Source: an uncultured Flavobacteriaceae bacterium (GTDB lineage: Bacteria; Bacteroidota; Bacteroidia; Flavobacteriales; Flavobacteriaceae). Taken from it: a DNA stretch of 64,000 bases. Below are positions 44,743-54,824 of the stretch, one piece after another. Position numbers and translations under genes: made by a program. The stretch spans positions 1 to 64,000 of the forward strand of contig CAJXUB010000003.1 in assembly GCA_913061125.1 (NCBI GenBank). The letters run 5' to 3'. Positions within the stretch are counted from its first letter, which is position 1. Every line of letters begins with the position of its first letter. The notes beneath the pieces are model-generated. The model did not search any database and had not been told where the DNA came from. It saw only the letters and a program-made list of their open reading frames with translations.

Positions 44743-45720
44743 ATGAAAACAATTGAAGATTACCGAGCCCTTTTGCTGTCACATTTGGAGCAGTACAACA
44801 GCGGTTCAAAACAACCCTATCAACTGTACGATCCCATTCAGTACATTTTGGAATTGGGTGGAAAACGCCTTCGTCCAACTCTCACTCTCATGACAACCGA
44901 TGCCTTTGGAGGCGATACTTCAAAAGCCTTGAATGCCGCCCTCGCCATTGAAGTATTTCATAATTTTTCATTAATCCACGACGACATCATGGACAACGCC
45001 CCCCTGCGAAGAGGCCAACAAACCGTTCATGAAAAATGGGATTTAAACACAGGGATTCTTTCTGGTGATGCGATGCTCATCCTGGCCTACCAATTGTTTG
45101 AGTCCTACAATGCAGTCCAATTCAAAGCCCTAACCACGCTGTTCAGCCAAACGGCCCTGGAAGTTTGTGAGGGGCAACAATACGATATTGATTTTGAAAA
45201 CCGCTTCGATGTCACCATACCAGAATACATTAAAATGATTGAATACAAAACGGCCGTTTTAGTTGGAGCTGCCATGCAAATGGGAGCCATTGTTGCTGGG
45301 GCATCTGTAACGGATCAACAAAGGATATATGATTTTGGTCGAAATCTCGGCATTGCATTCCAGTTGCAAGACGATTATTTGGACGCTTATGGTGATCCGA
45401 AATTATTTGGAAAACAAGTTGGAGGCGATATTCTTGAAAACAAAAAAACCCACCTTTTTTTGAAAGCCATGGAATTAGGATCGGAACAATGTAAAGCCCA
45501 AATCAAACAGTTGTTTACCGAAACGAATCTATCCTCAGTGGCAAAAATAGAGACCGCATTGGCTCTTTTTGAGAGCAGCGGAGCAGCCACCGCCACCAAA
45601 CAGGCCATCGAGCAGTACACCAATAAGGCCCTGCGATGTCTCTCGGATTTGCCCATCACAGACGCTATGAAACAAATGCTACAAAACTTCGGGCTTGAAT
45701 TGATGCGTAGGTCCTCATAA
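44743..45720 (+). CDS. trans-polyprenyl diphosphate synthase
   Basis: 325 residues from the ATG giving MKTIEDYRALLLSHLEQY (a TTG one codon earlier is also open). All family regions are present: GGKRLRPTLTLM, the first Asp-rich motif LIHDDIMDNAPLRRG, the GILSGDAMLILAYQL segment, EYKTAVLVGAAMQMGA and the second Asp-rich motif FQLQDDYLDAYGD. It makes a linear C15-C20 class diphosphate; chain length cannot be read with confidence, though the bulk before the first motif (FHNFSLIHDD) favours a GGPP/FPP-type enzyme. Confidence 0.9.
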   Translation: MKTIEDYRALLLSHLEQYNSGSKQPYQLYDPIQYILELGGKRLRPTLTLMTTDAFGGDTSKALNAALAIEVFHNFSLIHDDIMDNAPLRRGQQTVHEKWDLNTGILSGDAMLILAYQLFESYNAVQFKALTTLFSQTALEVCEGQQYDIDFENRFDVTIPEYIKMIEYKTAVLVGAAMQMGAIVAGASVTDQQRIYDFGRNLGIAFQLQDDYLDAYGDPKLFGKQVGGDILENKKTHLFLKAMELGSEQCKAQIKQLFTETNLSSVAKIETALALFESSGAATATKQAIEQYTNKALRCLSDLPITDAMKQMLQNFGLELMRRSS

Positions 45721-45790
45721 TTAATTCTCTATTCTCTGAAATTTTTCGATATAAAACTTTCAAAATACTGTGTGATTTTGTTAAAAGTTG

Positions 45791-45798
45791 TAATTTTG
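45791..45798 (+). promoter_or_regulatory. -7 box of sucA
   Basis: TAATTTTG, 50 bases before the sucA start. No TTG stands at the -33 distance. Confidence 0.4.
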
Positions 45799-45848
45799 TT
45801 TTATAATAATCTTAACATTTTGGTAAAGATTACATCGATTGATTCTAA

Positions 45849-48617
45849 ATGGATAAATATTCTTTTTTAAACGCAGCGCACACCGTTTATTTTGCAGAAT
45901 TGTACGAACAATACCAGCAAGATCCAGACGGTGTTGAACCAAGTTGGCGGGCCTTTTTCCAGGGCTACGACTTCGGCAGTGAAACCTATGGTTTGAATGG
46001 TGAGGTTATTGAAGGGGTCAGCACCCAAGTTCCAGAGCATGTTCAAAAAGAATTTCAGGTGGTGAAACTTATCGATGGTTACAGGACGAGAGGGCATTTA
46101 TTTACTAAAACGAATCCGGTGAGAGAACGCCGAAAGTATGCTCCAACCCTTGAAATTGAAAATTTTGGGTTACATCAAAACGATTTAGAAACGGTTTTTA
46201 ATGCTGGTGAAATTTTAGGCATTGGCCCACAAACACTAAGAGAAATTCGCAAACATTTGGAGGCCATTTATTGCGATTCCACAGGGATTGAGTACATGTA
46301 CATTCGTCAACCGGAAGAAATTCAATGGATTCAAAACCGATTAAATCATAACGATAATCACGGCGAATTTTCTGCCGAAGAAAAAAAACACATCTTAAGA
46401 AAACTTAATGAGGCGGTTTCTTTTGAAAACTTTTTACACACAAAATACGTCGGACAAAAGCGATTTTCACTGGAGGGAAATGAATCGCTTATCCCTGCTT
46501 TGGATGCCCTAATTGAAAAAGCAGCAAGCTATGGGGTTAAAGAATTTGTTATGGGGATGGCGCATCGTGGCCGATTGAACACCTTAACCAATATTTTTGG
46601 AAAATCTGCCAAAGACATTTTTAGTGAATTTGATGGTAAAGATTACGAAGAAGAAGTTTTTGATGGCGATGTCAAGTATCACTTGGGCTGGACCAGTAAT
46701 CGCCTGACAGATAATGGCAATCGAATCAACCTTAGTATTGCACCAAACCCCTCGCATTTAGAAACTGTTGGTGCTGTGGTTGAAGGCATCACACGGGCCA
46801 AACAGGACCAATATGATAAGGACGACTTCAGTAAAGTTTTACCCATAGTAGTTCATGGAGATGCCGCAATTGCAGGCCAAGGCCTTATTTATGAAGTCGT
46901 TCAAATGGCTAAACTTGACGGCTATAAAACCAACGGAACCATTCATATTGTTGTCAATAATCAAATTGGGTTTACTACCAACTATTTAGACGCAAGATCC
47001 AGTACGTATTGTACCGATGTTGGAAAAGTAACTCTATCTCCAGTGCTTCATGTCAATGCAGATGATGTGGAAGCCGTAGTGCATGCAGTTCGCTTTGCAT
47101 TGGACTTTAGGATGGAATTCAAGCGCGATGTGTTTATCGATCTTTTGGGATATAGAAAATACGGTCACAACGAAGGGGACGAACCTCGATTTACACAGCC
47201 AAAGCTCTATAAGGCCATTGCAAAACACCAAAATCCAAGAGATATTTATGCCGAAAGATTAATTGCTGAAGGCATCATTGATCAACACTACATTAAACAA
47301 CTTGAAACGAATTATAAAACCAGTTTAGAATCTGAACTTGAAGATTCTAGAAAAGAGGATAAAACCGTCATAACCCCATTTATGCAAGAGGCATGGAGTG
47401 GATTTCACAGAGCAAAATCAGACCAAATGCTTGAGCCTACTGACACCACTTACCCAAAAGCAAAACTTAAGGCCATAACTAGAGCTTTATCAACATTACC
47501 AGAGGACAAAAAATTTATCAGAAAAATTGAACGTCTGGTACAATCCAGACAAACCATGTTTGACAACGACGCTTTGGACTGGGCTATGGCAGAACATTTG
47601 GCCTATGGTTCTCTGTTGGAAGAAGGGTTTGATGTTCGAATTTCTGGGCAAGATGTGGAGCGCGGAACTTTCTCACACCGTCACGCCATAGTCAAAGTAG
47701 AGGACAGCGAAGAAGAAGTGGTTCTGTTAAATAATATCAGTGAAAATCAAGGGCGATTTTACATCTATAATTCACTTTTATCAGAGTACGGCGTTCTTGG
47801 ATTTGACTACGGTTACGCCATGGCCAGCCCCAACACCTTAACCATTTGGGAAGCCCAATTTGGTGATTTTAGCAATGGAGCTCAAATCATGATTGACCAA
47901 TACATTTCAAGCGGCGAAGACAAATGGAAAACTCCCAATGGAATCGTTATGCTTTTACCTCACGGTTACGAAGGCCAAGGGGCCGAACATTCCTCTGGGC
48001 GTATGGAACGGTATTTACAACTTTGTGCCAAAGACAACATGTTTATTGCAGATTGCACTACCCCTGCCAACATGTTTCATCTGTTACGGCGACAGCTCAA
48101 AGCCAATTTTAGAAAGCCACTTATTGTTTTCACTCCAAAGAGTTTATTAAGACACCCCAAAGTACTTTCTACCACCGAAGCATTTGCAACGGGCAGTTTC
48201 CAACCCCTAATTGACGATAAATTGGCCAAAGCATCTGAAATAAAAACTCTCGTTTTTGTGACAGGCAAATTCTATTACGATCTTTTAGAAGCTCAAGAAC
48301 AACTCCAAAGACAAGATGTAGCTTTGGTTAGAATCGAACAATTATTTCCGTTACCGGAAGAAGAAATTCAAAACGTTTTAGCTCGATACAACAAAGCTAA
48401 AGACATTGTATGGGCCCAAGAAGAACCCAGGAATATGGGAGCTTACGCTCACATGCTACTTCACTTGGAAACAGCAAAAAATTGGCGTGTAGCATCAAGA
48501 CGAAGCTACAGCGCACCAGCCGCAGGAAGTGCCACAAGGTCCAAACGCAGACATCAAGAAATTATCGATTATGTGTTTGACAGCACCAAAGACAATCAAA
48601 GAAAAAGACGAAAATAA
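45849..48617 (+). CDS. sucA: 2-oxoglutarate dehydrogenase E1 component
   Basis: 922 residues. The N-terminal E2-interacting helix segment ends at WRAFFQGYDFG, followed by the linker and VKLIDGYRTRGHLFTKTNP. Thiamine-diphosphate and active-site motifs are HRGRLNTLTNIFGKS, NPSHLETVGAVVEG, VHGDAAIAGQGLIYEV, FIDLLGYRKYGHNEGDEP and, in the C-terminal half, GQDVERGTFSHRHA. It decarboxylates 2-oxoglutarate and succinylates the lipoyl group of SucB. The sucB start follows by 6 bases, so the two form an operon. Confidence 0.97.
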   Translation: MDKYSFLNAAHTVYFAELYEQYQQDPDGVEPSWRAFFQGYDFGSETYGLNGEVIEGVSTQVPEHVQKEFQVVKLIDGYRTRGHLFTKTNPVRERRKYAPTLEIENFGLHQNDLETVFNAGEILGIGPQTLREIRKHLEAIYCDSTGIEYMYIRQPEEIQWIQNRLNHNDNHGEFSAEEKKHILRKLNEAVSFENFLHTKYVGQKRFSLEGNESLIPALDALIEKAASYGVKEFVMGMAHRGRLNTLTNIFGKSAKDIFSEFDGKDYEEEVFDGDVKYHLGWTSNRLTDNGNRINLSIAPNPSHLETVGAVVEGITRAKQDQYDKDDFSKVLPIVVHGDAAIAGQGLIYEVVQMAKLDGYKTNGTIHIVVNNQIGFTTNYLDARSSTYCTDVGKVTLSPVLHVNADDVEAVVHAVRFALDFRMEFKRDVFIDLLGYRKYGHNEGDEPRFTQPKLYKAIAKHQNPRDIYAERLIAEGIIDQHYIKQLETNYKTSLESELEDSRKEDKTVITPFMQEAWSGFHRAKSDQMLEPTDTTYPKAKLKAITRALSTLPEDKKFIRKIERLVQSRQTMFDNDALDWAMAEHLAYGSLLEEGFDVRISGQDVERGTFSHRHAIVKVEDSEEEVVLLNNISENQGRFYIYNSLLSEYGVLGFDYGYAMASPNTLTIWEAQFGDFSNGAQIMIDQYISSGEDKWKTPNGIVMLLPHGYEGQGAEHSSGRMERYLQLCAKDNMFIADCTTPANMFHLLRRQLKANFRKPLIVFTPKSLLRHPKVLSTTEAFATGSFQPLIDDKLAKASEIKTLVFVTGKFYYDLLEAQEQLQRQDVALVRIEQLFPLPEEEIQNVLARYNKAKDIVWAQEEPRNMGAYAHMLLHLETAKNWRVASRRSYSAPAAGSATRSKRRHQEIIDYVFDSTKDNQRKRRK

Positions 48618-48623
48618 AACAAG

Positions 48624-49835
48624 ATGATTTTAGAAATGAAAGTCCCCTCTCCGGGCGAATCCATAACAGAAGTTGAAATTGCAGAATGGTTAGTTCAAGA
48701 CGGCGATTATGTCGAAAAAGATCAAACTATTGCTGAAGTCGACAGCGACAAAGCCACCTTAGAGCTTCCAGCTGAAGTCAGTGGAACCATCACACTCAAA
48801 GCCGAAGAGGGTGATGCCGTTGAGGTTGGAGCCGTTGTTTGTTTGATCGACACTAGCGCATTAAAACCAGAAGGAGAGACACAGACTGAGTCCGTTAAAA
48901 ATCCCAACCCAACCCCAGTAGCACCGTCAGTAAAAGAATCATCCAAAACCACTTATGCCTCTGGAACTGCAAGCCCTGCAGCAAAAAAAATTCTTTCTGA
49001 AAAAGGCATTGACCCCAGCTCAATTTCTGGCACTGGAAAAGACGGACGAGTGACTAAAGAGGATGCCATAAATGCGGTACCATCTATGGGACAAAAAGTT
49101 GACGTAGAAGGGCGAGAGGTAACCCGATCAAAACTCTCCATGCTGCGTCGTAAAGTGGCAGAACGCCTTGTTTCGGCCAAAAACGAAACAGCCATGTTAA
49201 CCACTTTTAATGAGGTTGACATGTCTCCCATTTTTGAACTCCGCAAACAATACAAAGAAGTCTTTAAAGAAAAGCATGGCGTGGGCTTAGGATTTATGAG
49301 TTTTTTCACCTTAGCAGTGGTTCGCGCCTTGAAATTATTCCCTGCAGTCAATTCCATGATAGACGGAAAAGAAATGATTTCGTATGATTTTTGTGACATA
49401 AGCATTGCTGTTTCAGGCCCAAAAGGCCTCATGGTTCCCGTGATTCGAAATGCTGAAAATTTATCTTTCAGAGGGGTGGAATCGGAAGTTAAACGATTGG
49501 CCATTCGTGCTCGAGATGGACAAATTACGGTCGATGAAATGACAGGAGGAACCTTCACCATTTCCAATGGAGGGGTGTTTGGAAGTATGCTATCGACCCC
49601 CATTATTAATCCCCCTCAAAGCGGTATTTTGGGCATGCACAATATTATTGAAAGACCTGTTGCTGTTGATGGTAAAGTGGACATTCGTCCAATGATGTAT
49701 GTGGCTCTTTCTTACGACCACAGAATTATTGATGGAAAAGAATCGGTTGGGTTTTTGGTTGCCGTCAAAGAGGCCTTGGAAAACCCACAAGAATTCTTGA
49801 TGAACAATAATGTTCTTGTTGCGCTAGAGCTTTAG
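48624..49835 (+). CDS. sucB: dihydrolipoyllysine succinyltransferase (E2 of 2-oxoglutarate dehydrogenase)
   Basis: 403 residues: a lipoyl domain with the lysine in [11 protein letters not shown] (near residue 43), a Pro/Ser/Thr-rich linker, an E1/E3-binding domain ([33 protein letters not shown]) and the catalytic domain ending [17 protein letters not shown], which contains the His/Asp pair. The stop codon shares 4 bases with the converging polA stop. E3 is not in the window. Confidence 0.96.
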   Translation: MILEMKVPSPGESITEVEIAEWLVQDGDYVEKDQTIAEVDSDKATLELPAEVSGTITLKAEEGDAVEVGAVVCLIDTSALKPEGETQTESVKNPNPTPVAPSVKESSKTTYASGTASPAAKKILSEKGIDPSSISGTGKDGRVTKEDAINAVPSMGQKVDVEGREVTRSKLSMLRRKVAERLVSAKNETAMLTTFNEVDMSPIFELRKQYKEVFKEKHGVGLGFMSFFTLAVVRALKLFPAVNSMIDGKEMISYDFCDISIAVSGPKGLMVPVIRNAENLSFRGVESEVKRLAIRARDGQITVDEMTGGTFTISNGGVFGSMLSTPIINPPQSGILGMHNIIERPVAVDGKVDIRPMMYVALSYDHRIIDGKESVGFLVAVKEALENPQEFLMNNNVLVALEL

Positions 49836-52669
49836 TGGGCCTCCAGCCAATTCTGCCCCATATCCATATCCACATCAAGAGGGACGAGCATGTCGTAGGC
49901 CGTTTCCATTTCGGATTTGATTAGCGCTTTGACCTGTTCTAATTCAGGATTATACACATCAAAAACAAGTTCGTCATGTACCTGTAACAGCATTTTGGTC
50001 TTATACCCGCCCTTGTTGAGTTTATCATGGATGTTAATCATCGCAATTTTAATAATATCTGCAGCACTTCCTTGTATGGGGGCATTAACTGCGTTTCGTT
50101 CCGCTGCTCCTCTTACAACTGCATTTCTGGAATTTATATCTTTTAAATACCGACGCCGTTCAAGGATTGTTTTAACATACCCATTTTCACGAGCAAAATG
50201 AATTTGTTGATCGATGAAACGGCGCAATTTTGGATATGTGGCATAATAGGTGTCAATGAGAGTTTTGGCTTCCGAACGACTCAAATCCGTCTGGTTGCTA
50301 AGACCGAAAGCAGAAACACCATAGATGATTCCAAAATTAACAGTTTTGGCGTGACTTCGCTGTTCGCGGGTTACCTCACCAATTGGAATATTAAACACTT
50401 TTGAGGCAGTCGAGGCATGAATATCTTCACCGTTTTTAAACGCCTGAATCATAGTTTCCTCTTGGCTTAGTGCTGCAATAACGCGTAGTTCTATTTGTGA
50501 GTAATCGGCAGCCATTAAGGTAAAATCTTTCCCCTTTGGAATAAATGCTTTACGAACTTGACGTCCACGTTCGGTACGAATAGGAATATTCTGAAGATTG
50601 GGGTTATTACTGCTTAGCCGTCCTGTGGCTGCTACGGTTTGAAGATACTCGGTATGAATACGACCTGTGGTTTTTAACACTTGATTGGGTAGCGCATCTA
50701 CATAGGTGTTTTTTAGTTTGGTCAAGCCCCGGTAGTCTAAAACATGTTGTATGATATCATGGTCTTTAGCCAATGCAGAAAGCACATCTTCAGCGGTACT
50801 GTATTGACCAGTTTTTGTTTTTTTAGGTTTATCAACAAGGGTTAATTTCTCAAACAAGATAATACCCAGTTGCTTTGGCGAGGCAATATTGAAAACTTCG
50901 CCGGCCTTGTCGTAAATGGCTTGTTCTAAAGTTTTTATGTCGTTATCCAATTCAACGCTCAATGTGTTTAAAAAATCAACATCCAAGTTAATTCCCTCTT
51001 GCTCCATCGAAGCCAAGACTTTAATAAGTGGTATTTCTATGGTTTTGAAAAGATTAAGCGTATTGGCATCCAACAGTTCAGTTTTGAAATGCTGTGCCAA
51101 TTGGTATGTGATATCGGCATCCTCTACGGCGTATTCGGTGAGTTTTGACAGTTCAACATCACGCATGGTTTTTTGATGTTTGCCTTTTTTTCCAATCAAC
51201 TCTTCAATAGAAATGGGCGTATAATTGAGGTAAGTTTCGGCCAAAACGTTCATGTTGTGACGCATGTCGGGGTTAATGAGATAATGCGCAATCATGGTGT
51301 CAAAAAGAGGCCCTTCAACCGACACATTATATTGGCTCAAAACTTTTATATCGTATTTTAAATTTTGACCAATTTTTTCAATTTTTGGATGCTCAAAAAA
51401 GGGTTTTAAAGTTGTAAGGAGGGCTTGGGCGTTTTGGACGTCTTCTGGAAAGGGGATATAAAATCCCTTATGTGATTCCCAGGAAAATGCAATGCCAACC
51501 AGTTTTGCAGTCAAAGGGTTTAAACTGGTGGTTTCGGTATCAAAGCAAACGGATTTTTGCTGCATCAATTGGGTTAAAAATAAATCCATTGCAACAGGAC
51601 TTTCTATGGATTGGTAATAATGCGGGATGGAGGTTATGGATTGTCTTTTGAAATCACCAGGGGAAGATTGCTCTGCATTTTGATCATCGAAGAGAGAAAA
51701 TTGCCCTGCTCCAGCGTGTTGAGTTTGTTTTGGCGCAACAGCTTGATTGGTGGCCGGAGGTTGGGTTTTGGTCATTTCATCGGAGCCCGTGTCGAAGATT
51801 TTTTTAAAATGTTCTGCTAAACGTCTAAATTCTAAATCTTCGAAAATGGCATTCACTTGTTCAAAATTTGGTGGGTCTAACTCAAAGGTTTTGGCATCAA
51901 ATTCAACAGGAACATCCAACAAAATGGTGGCCAATTTTTTGGACAGAAGCCCCAACTCTGCATTGGCTTCAACCTTTTCTTTCATTTTTCCTTTCAGCTC
52001 ATGAACATTTTCAATGAGCCCCTCCATACTGCCATAGAGCTTGATAAATTTTTTGGCAGTTTTGTCCCCAACGCCAGGAAGCCCAGGGATATTATCCACC
52101 GCATCGCCTTTCATTCCTAAAAAATCGATAACTTGTTTGGGGTCTTCGACTTCAAATTTTTCTTTTACTTCAGAAATACCCCAAGTTTCATAACCCCCAC
52201 CAAACATGGGACGGTACATAAAAATATTGTCACTGACCAGCTGCGCAAAATCTTTATCGGGGGTAACCATAAAAGTTTGAAAACCTTCATTTTCGGCTTT
52301 TTTGGCTAAAGTCCCAATAATATCATCGGCTTCATATCCTTCTTTGACAATCACAGGAATGTGCATGGCTTCTAAGAGGTTATAGATGTAAGGCACTGCC
52401 AGCTTTATGCCCTCTGGTGTTTCATCTCTGTTGGCTTTATATTCTGGAAAAATCTCGAGGCGATCGGTACTACCGCCCTTGTCAAAACAAACGGCCAAAT
52501 GATCTGGTCGCTCTCGTTTAATGACATCTAAAAGTGAATTTGTAAACCCCAGAATCGCAGAGGTATCCAGTCCTTTGGAATTAATTCTTGGATTTTTAAT
52601 AAAGGCATAATATCCTCTAAAAATTAGGGCATAGGCATCGAGAAGAAAGAGACGTTTTTGTTGTTGCAT
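49832..52669 (-). CDS. polA: DNA polymerase I
   Basis: 945 residues with all three parts. The 5'-3' exonuclease domain ([49 protein letters not shown]) is followed by an active-looking 3'-5' exonuclease ([19 protein letters not shown]-type [13 protein letters not shown]). The polymerase domain has motif [15 protein letters not shown], motif [15 protein letters not shown] and motif [11 protein letters not shown]. It functions in Okazaki-fragment maturation and repair. Upstream on the same strand lie a small CxxC gene and a sugar permease. Confidence 0.97.
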   Translation of the reverse strand: MQQQKRLFLLDAYALIFRGYYAFIKNPRINSKGLDTSAILGFTNSLLDVIKRERPDHLAVCFDKGGSTDRLEIFPEYKANRDETPEGIKLAVPYIYNLLEAMHIPVIVKEGYEADDIIGTLAKKAENEGFQTFMVTPDKDFAQLVSDNIFMYRPMFGGGYETWGISEVKEKFEVEDPKQVIDFLGMKGDAVDNIPGLPGVGDKTAKKFIKLYGSMEGLIENVHELKGKMKEKVEANAELGLLSKKLATILLDVPVEFDAKTFELDPPNFEQVNAIFEDLEFRRLAEHFKKIFDTGSDEMTKTQPPATNQAVAPKQTQHAGAGQFSLFDDQNAEQSSPGDFKRQSITSIPHYYQSIESPVAMDLFLTQLMQQKSVCFDTETTSLNPLTAKLVGIAFSWESHKGFYIPFPEDVQNAQALLTTLKPFFEHPKIEKIGQNLKYDIKVLSQYNVSVEGPLFDTMIAHYLINPDMRHNMNVLAETYLNYTPISIEELIGKKGKHQKTMRDVELSKLTEYAVEDADITYQLAQHFKTELLDANTLNLFKTIEIPLIKVLASMEQEGINLDVDFLNTLSVELDNDIKTLEQAIYDKAGEVFNIASPKQLGIILFEKLTLVDKPKKTKTGQYSTAEDVLSALAKDHDIIQHVLDYRGLTKLKNTYVDALPNQVLKTTGRIHTEYLQTVAATGRLSSNNPNLQNIPIRTERGRQVRKAFIPKGKDFTLMAADYSQIELRVIAALSQEETMIQAFKNGEDIHASTASKVFNIPIGEVTREQRSHAKTVNFGIIYGVSAFGLSNQTDLSRSEAKTLIDTYYATYPKLRRFIDQQIHFARENGYVKTILERRRYLKDINSRNAVVRGAAERNAVNAPIQGSAADIIKIAMINIHDKLNKGGYKTKMLLQVHDELVFDVYNPELEQVKALIKSEMETAYDMLVPLDVDMDMGQNWLEAH

Positions 52670-52700
52670 GGGTTATGATGTTCGATAAAAAATCTAAATT

Positions 52701-53009
52701 TTAAGTTTGGTTATTTCCATTTTGATATTGAGCCATTGTAAAGCCTTGATCATTAGCGAAAAATTCTGCTTCAACGGCATTGTTTGTGGTTATATATCCG
52801 ACTTGAAAATTCTTACAATCACTACAGGGTTTTTGAATAATTATGGCAATAGCTTCCTCACGAGCTTCTTCAGGTATTTTTTCTGGTCTTATGAGTTCAA
52901 CAGTTAAAAAACTCTTATCGGTCGATTTTTCACATCGAACAACAGAACTACCAAGAGCAACTCCAAGTCCAGAAAACGTTGTGTCTTTTTCGAATGATTT
53001 GCGTTTCAT
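52701..53009 (-). CDS. 102-residue protein with a CxxC motif, function unknown
   Basis: No signal peptide or membrane helix. An N-terminal beta segment (TFSGLGVALGSSVVRCE) is followed by VELIRPEKIPEEAREEAIA (helix) and KPCSDCKNFQVGYI, ending in a Gln/Asn-rich tail. The CxxC could bind a metal, but no other pair is present. It lies between the permease gene (16 bases upstream) and polA (31 bases downstream), all in the same direction. I do not recognise a family. Confidence 0.65.
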   Translation of the reverse strand: MKRKSFEKDTTFSGLGVALGSSVVRCEKSTDKSFLTVELIRPEKIPEEAREEAIAIIIQKPCSDCKNFQVGYITTNNAVEAEFFANDQGFTMAQYQNGNNQT

Positions 53010-53025
53010 TACTATTGTTTAAACC

Positions 53026-54696
53026 CTATTCGATTAATCCTTGTTTTTTAAGTGTTGAATTGGTTTTGTAGGTGTAAAATAGCAAATAAACAAAACACAA
53101 TACTGCGACCCAGTAAGAAGATTGAATGCTGAAAATATCTGCTAATTTTCCTTGGAGCGGTGGTATGATGGCTCCACCCAAAATCATCATGATCAGAAAT
53201 GCAGATCCTTGAGCCGTATATTGACCCAATCCTGAGATACTAAGCGAGAAAATACAGGGCCACATGATGGAGCAAAATAGACCCCCAGAAAGTAGGGCAA
53301 ACAGAGCCAATTGGCCTGAAGCAAATACACCTATAATCATACCAAGAATACCAAGAACACTAAAAATTTTCATGGTCTTTATGGGGTTGTCTTTAGCTAA
53401 AAAGAAGCCGCCAATTTGAACAGCAACACAGATGCTAAATAATAAAATTTCTGTTGATGAATATTGGCCAAAATTAACCAACAAAATGACCCCAAAGGCA
53501 AGGTATGGCACAATAATTAAGAGCCACTTTCTGAGACCTTTGCTGGGGTTAAATACAGTTATGGCACCCACCCATCGGCCGATCATCAATCCACCCCAAT
53601 ACAACGAAATAAATGGCGCAATTTCTGCATCGTTCATGACCTTTAGTCCAATTGGATTTAGGTTATTGACTTTATCGGCAACAGATTTTAAGAGTTCACC
53701 CAAATTACTTTGTATGGTGACTTCAACCCCTACGTATGTGAATATGGCCAGCATCCCCAGAATCAGCTGGGGGTATTTCATTGCTCCCCATCCTTCGGGA
53801 TTTTTGGCGGCTCTGTTACTGGCATAAAAGATTGAGCCAACAACTGCCAAAAGGGCCACGACAAGCAGGAAGAGTCTCGTGTTTTCGATCGTTTCGGTGG
53901 CTTGATTATTTCCAGATGAATACGAGTTGAATATGATTCCAAAACAGGCGGCAATGGCTAAAGTCAAAACAATGAGGGTATTTTTGGCTTTATTTGCCGG
54001 CTCAAAATCATTGTCTGTTTTGGCATTAGGGAGTTTTTTTGAAAAATGGAACAAAGCTGCTGCCGCTAAAAATAAAGCCCCAACACCAAGATATAGCATC
54101 TGAACAGTAGTCAATTTGATTTCATTTTTATAAATCATGTCATTTAATTCATCGCCAGAAAGAGGTGTTGAGCCAAAAATAATTAAGGCGATGACAATGG
54201 GGCCGATGGTCGTTCCAAATGAGTTGATTCCACCTGCCAAATTTAGCCGCTGAGCGCCTTTTTCGGCAGAACCCAATGCCACCACAAAAGGGTTGGCCGC
54301 CGTCTGTTGTAAAGAAAATCCTAATCCTACAATAAAAAGTCCCAATAGGACCAAGTAAAAGACACCAGTTTCTCCTTGTTGTGAGCCGTTAATAAAGGGA
54401 TACATCAGGATGGCACCAAGCGCAGAAATGAGTAATCCATACACAATTCCTGTTTTATACCCCCAACGATTCAAAATATCTTTTTTAATGGAACTTGATA
54501 GAATGAAAAGGACGAGTGCACCTAAATAATAGGCCCCATAAAAGGCAAAATCTACCAGCTGAGATTGGAACTGGTCAATATTGAAATAGGTTTTACAAAA
54601 TGGAATAAATACGCCGTTGGAAGCGGCAATAAAACCCCAAAAAAAGAAAACAGTGACGAGTGTGGTTAGCGCAGATTGATTATTTTTAGAATTCAT
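53026..54696 (-). CDS. sugar permease of the FucP/GluP branch of the MFS
   Basis: 556 residues. The opening [21 protein letters not shown] and [17 protein letters not shown] with [13 protein letters not shown] follow the fucose/glucose-galactose H+ symporter pattern; [13 protein letters not shown] and [17 protein letters not shown] are further family marks. It is about 120 residues longer than FucP: the centre holds an additional hydrophobic insert ([17 protein letters not shown] and [17 protein letters not shown], a likely helix pair). The substrate is probably a hexose. Confidence 0.88.
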   Translation of the reverse strand: MNSKNNQSALTTLVTVFFFWGFIAASNGVFIPFCKTYFNIDQFQSQLVDFAFYGAYYLGALVLFILSSSIKKDILNRWGYKTGIVYGLLISALGAILMYPFINGSQQGETGVFYLVLLGLFIVGLGFSLQQTAANPFVVALGSAEKGAQRLNLAGGINSFGTTIGPIVIALIIFGSTPLSGDELNDMIYKNEIKLTTVQMLYLGVGALFLAAAALFHFSKKLPNAKTDNDFEPANKAKNTLIVLTLAIAACFGIIFNSYSSGNNQATETIENTRLFLLVVALLAVVGSIFYASNRAAKNPEGWGAMKYPQLILGMLAIFTYVGVEVTIQSNLGELLKSVADKVNNLNPIGLKVMNDAEIAPFISLYWGGLMIGRWVGAITVFNPSKGLRKWLLIIVPYLAFGVILLVNFGQYSSTEILLFSICVAVQIGGFFLAKDNPIKTMKIFSVLGILGMIIGVFASGQLALFALLSGGLFCSIMWPCIFSLSISGLGQYTAQGSAFLIMMILGGAIIPPLQGKLADIFSIQSSYWVAVLCFVYLLFYTYKTNSTLKKQGLIE

Positions 54697-54800
54697 AGTT
54701 GGTTAGTTTATTTGTATATCATCGTAAGATACTAAATTATTGGGATTCAAAAACAATAGTTAAAATTTTTTATACCGACCGAGTTCCTGAACATTATCCG

Positions 54801-54808
54801 TATTTTTG
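54801..54808 (+). promoter_or_regulatory. -7 box of the metallophosphoesterase gene
   Basis: TATTTTTG lies 16 bases before the ATG at 54825 and downstream of the first ATG of the open frame at 54699, supporting the later start. Confidence 0.5.
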
Positions 54809-54824
54809 CGCATATTTTTTTAGT

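Noticed and set aside
48953-49603. 216-codon ORF antisense to sucB
   Set aside because: It runs opposite to a fully conserved E2 gene in another frame and shows no domain, signal or own promoter.
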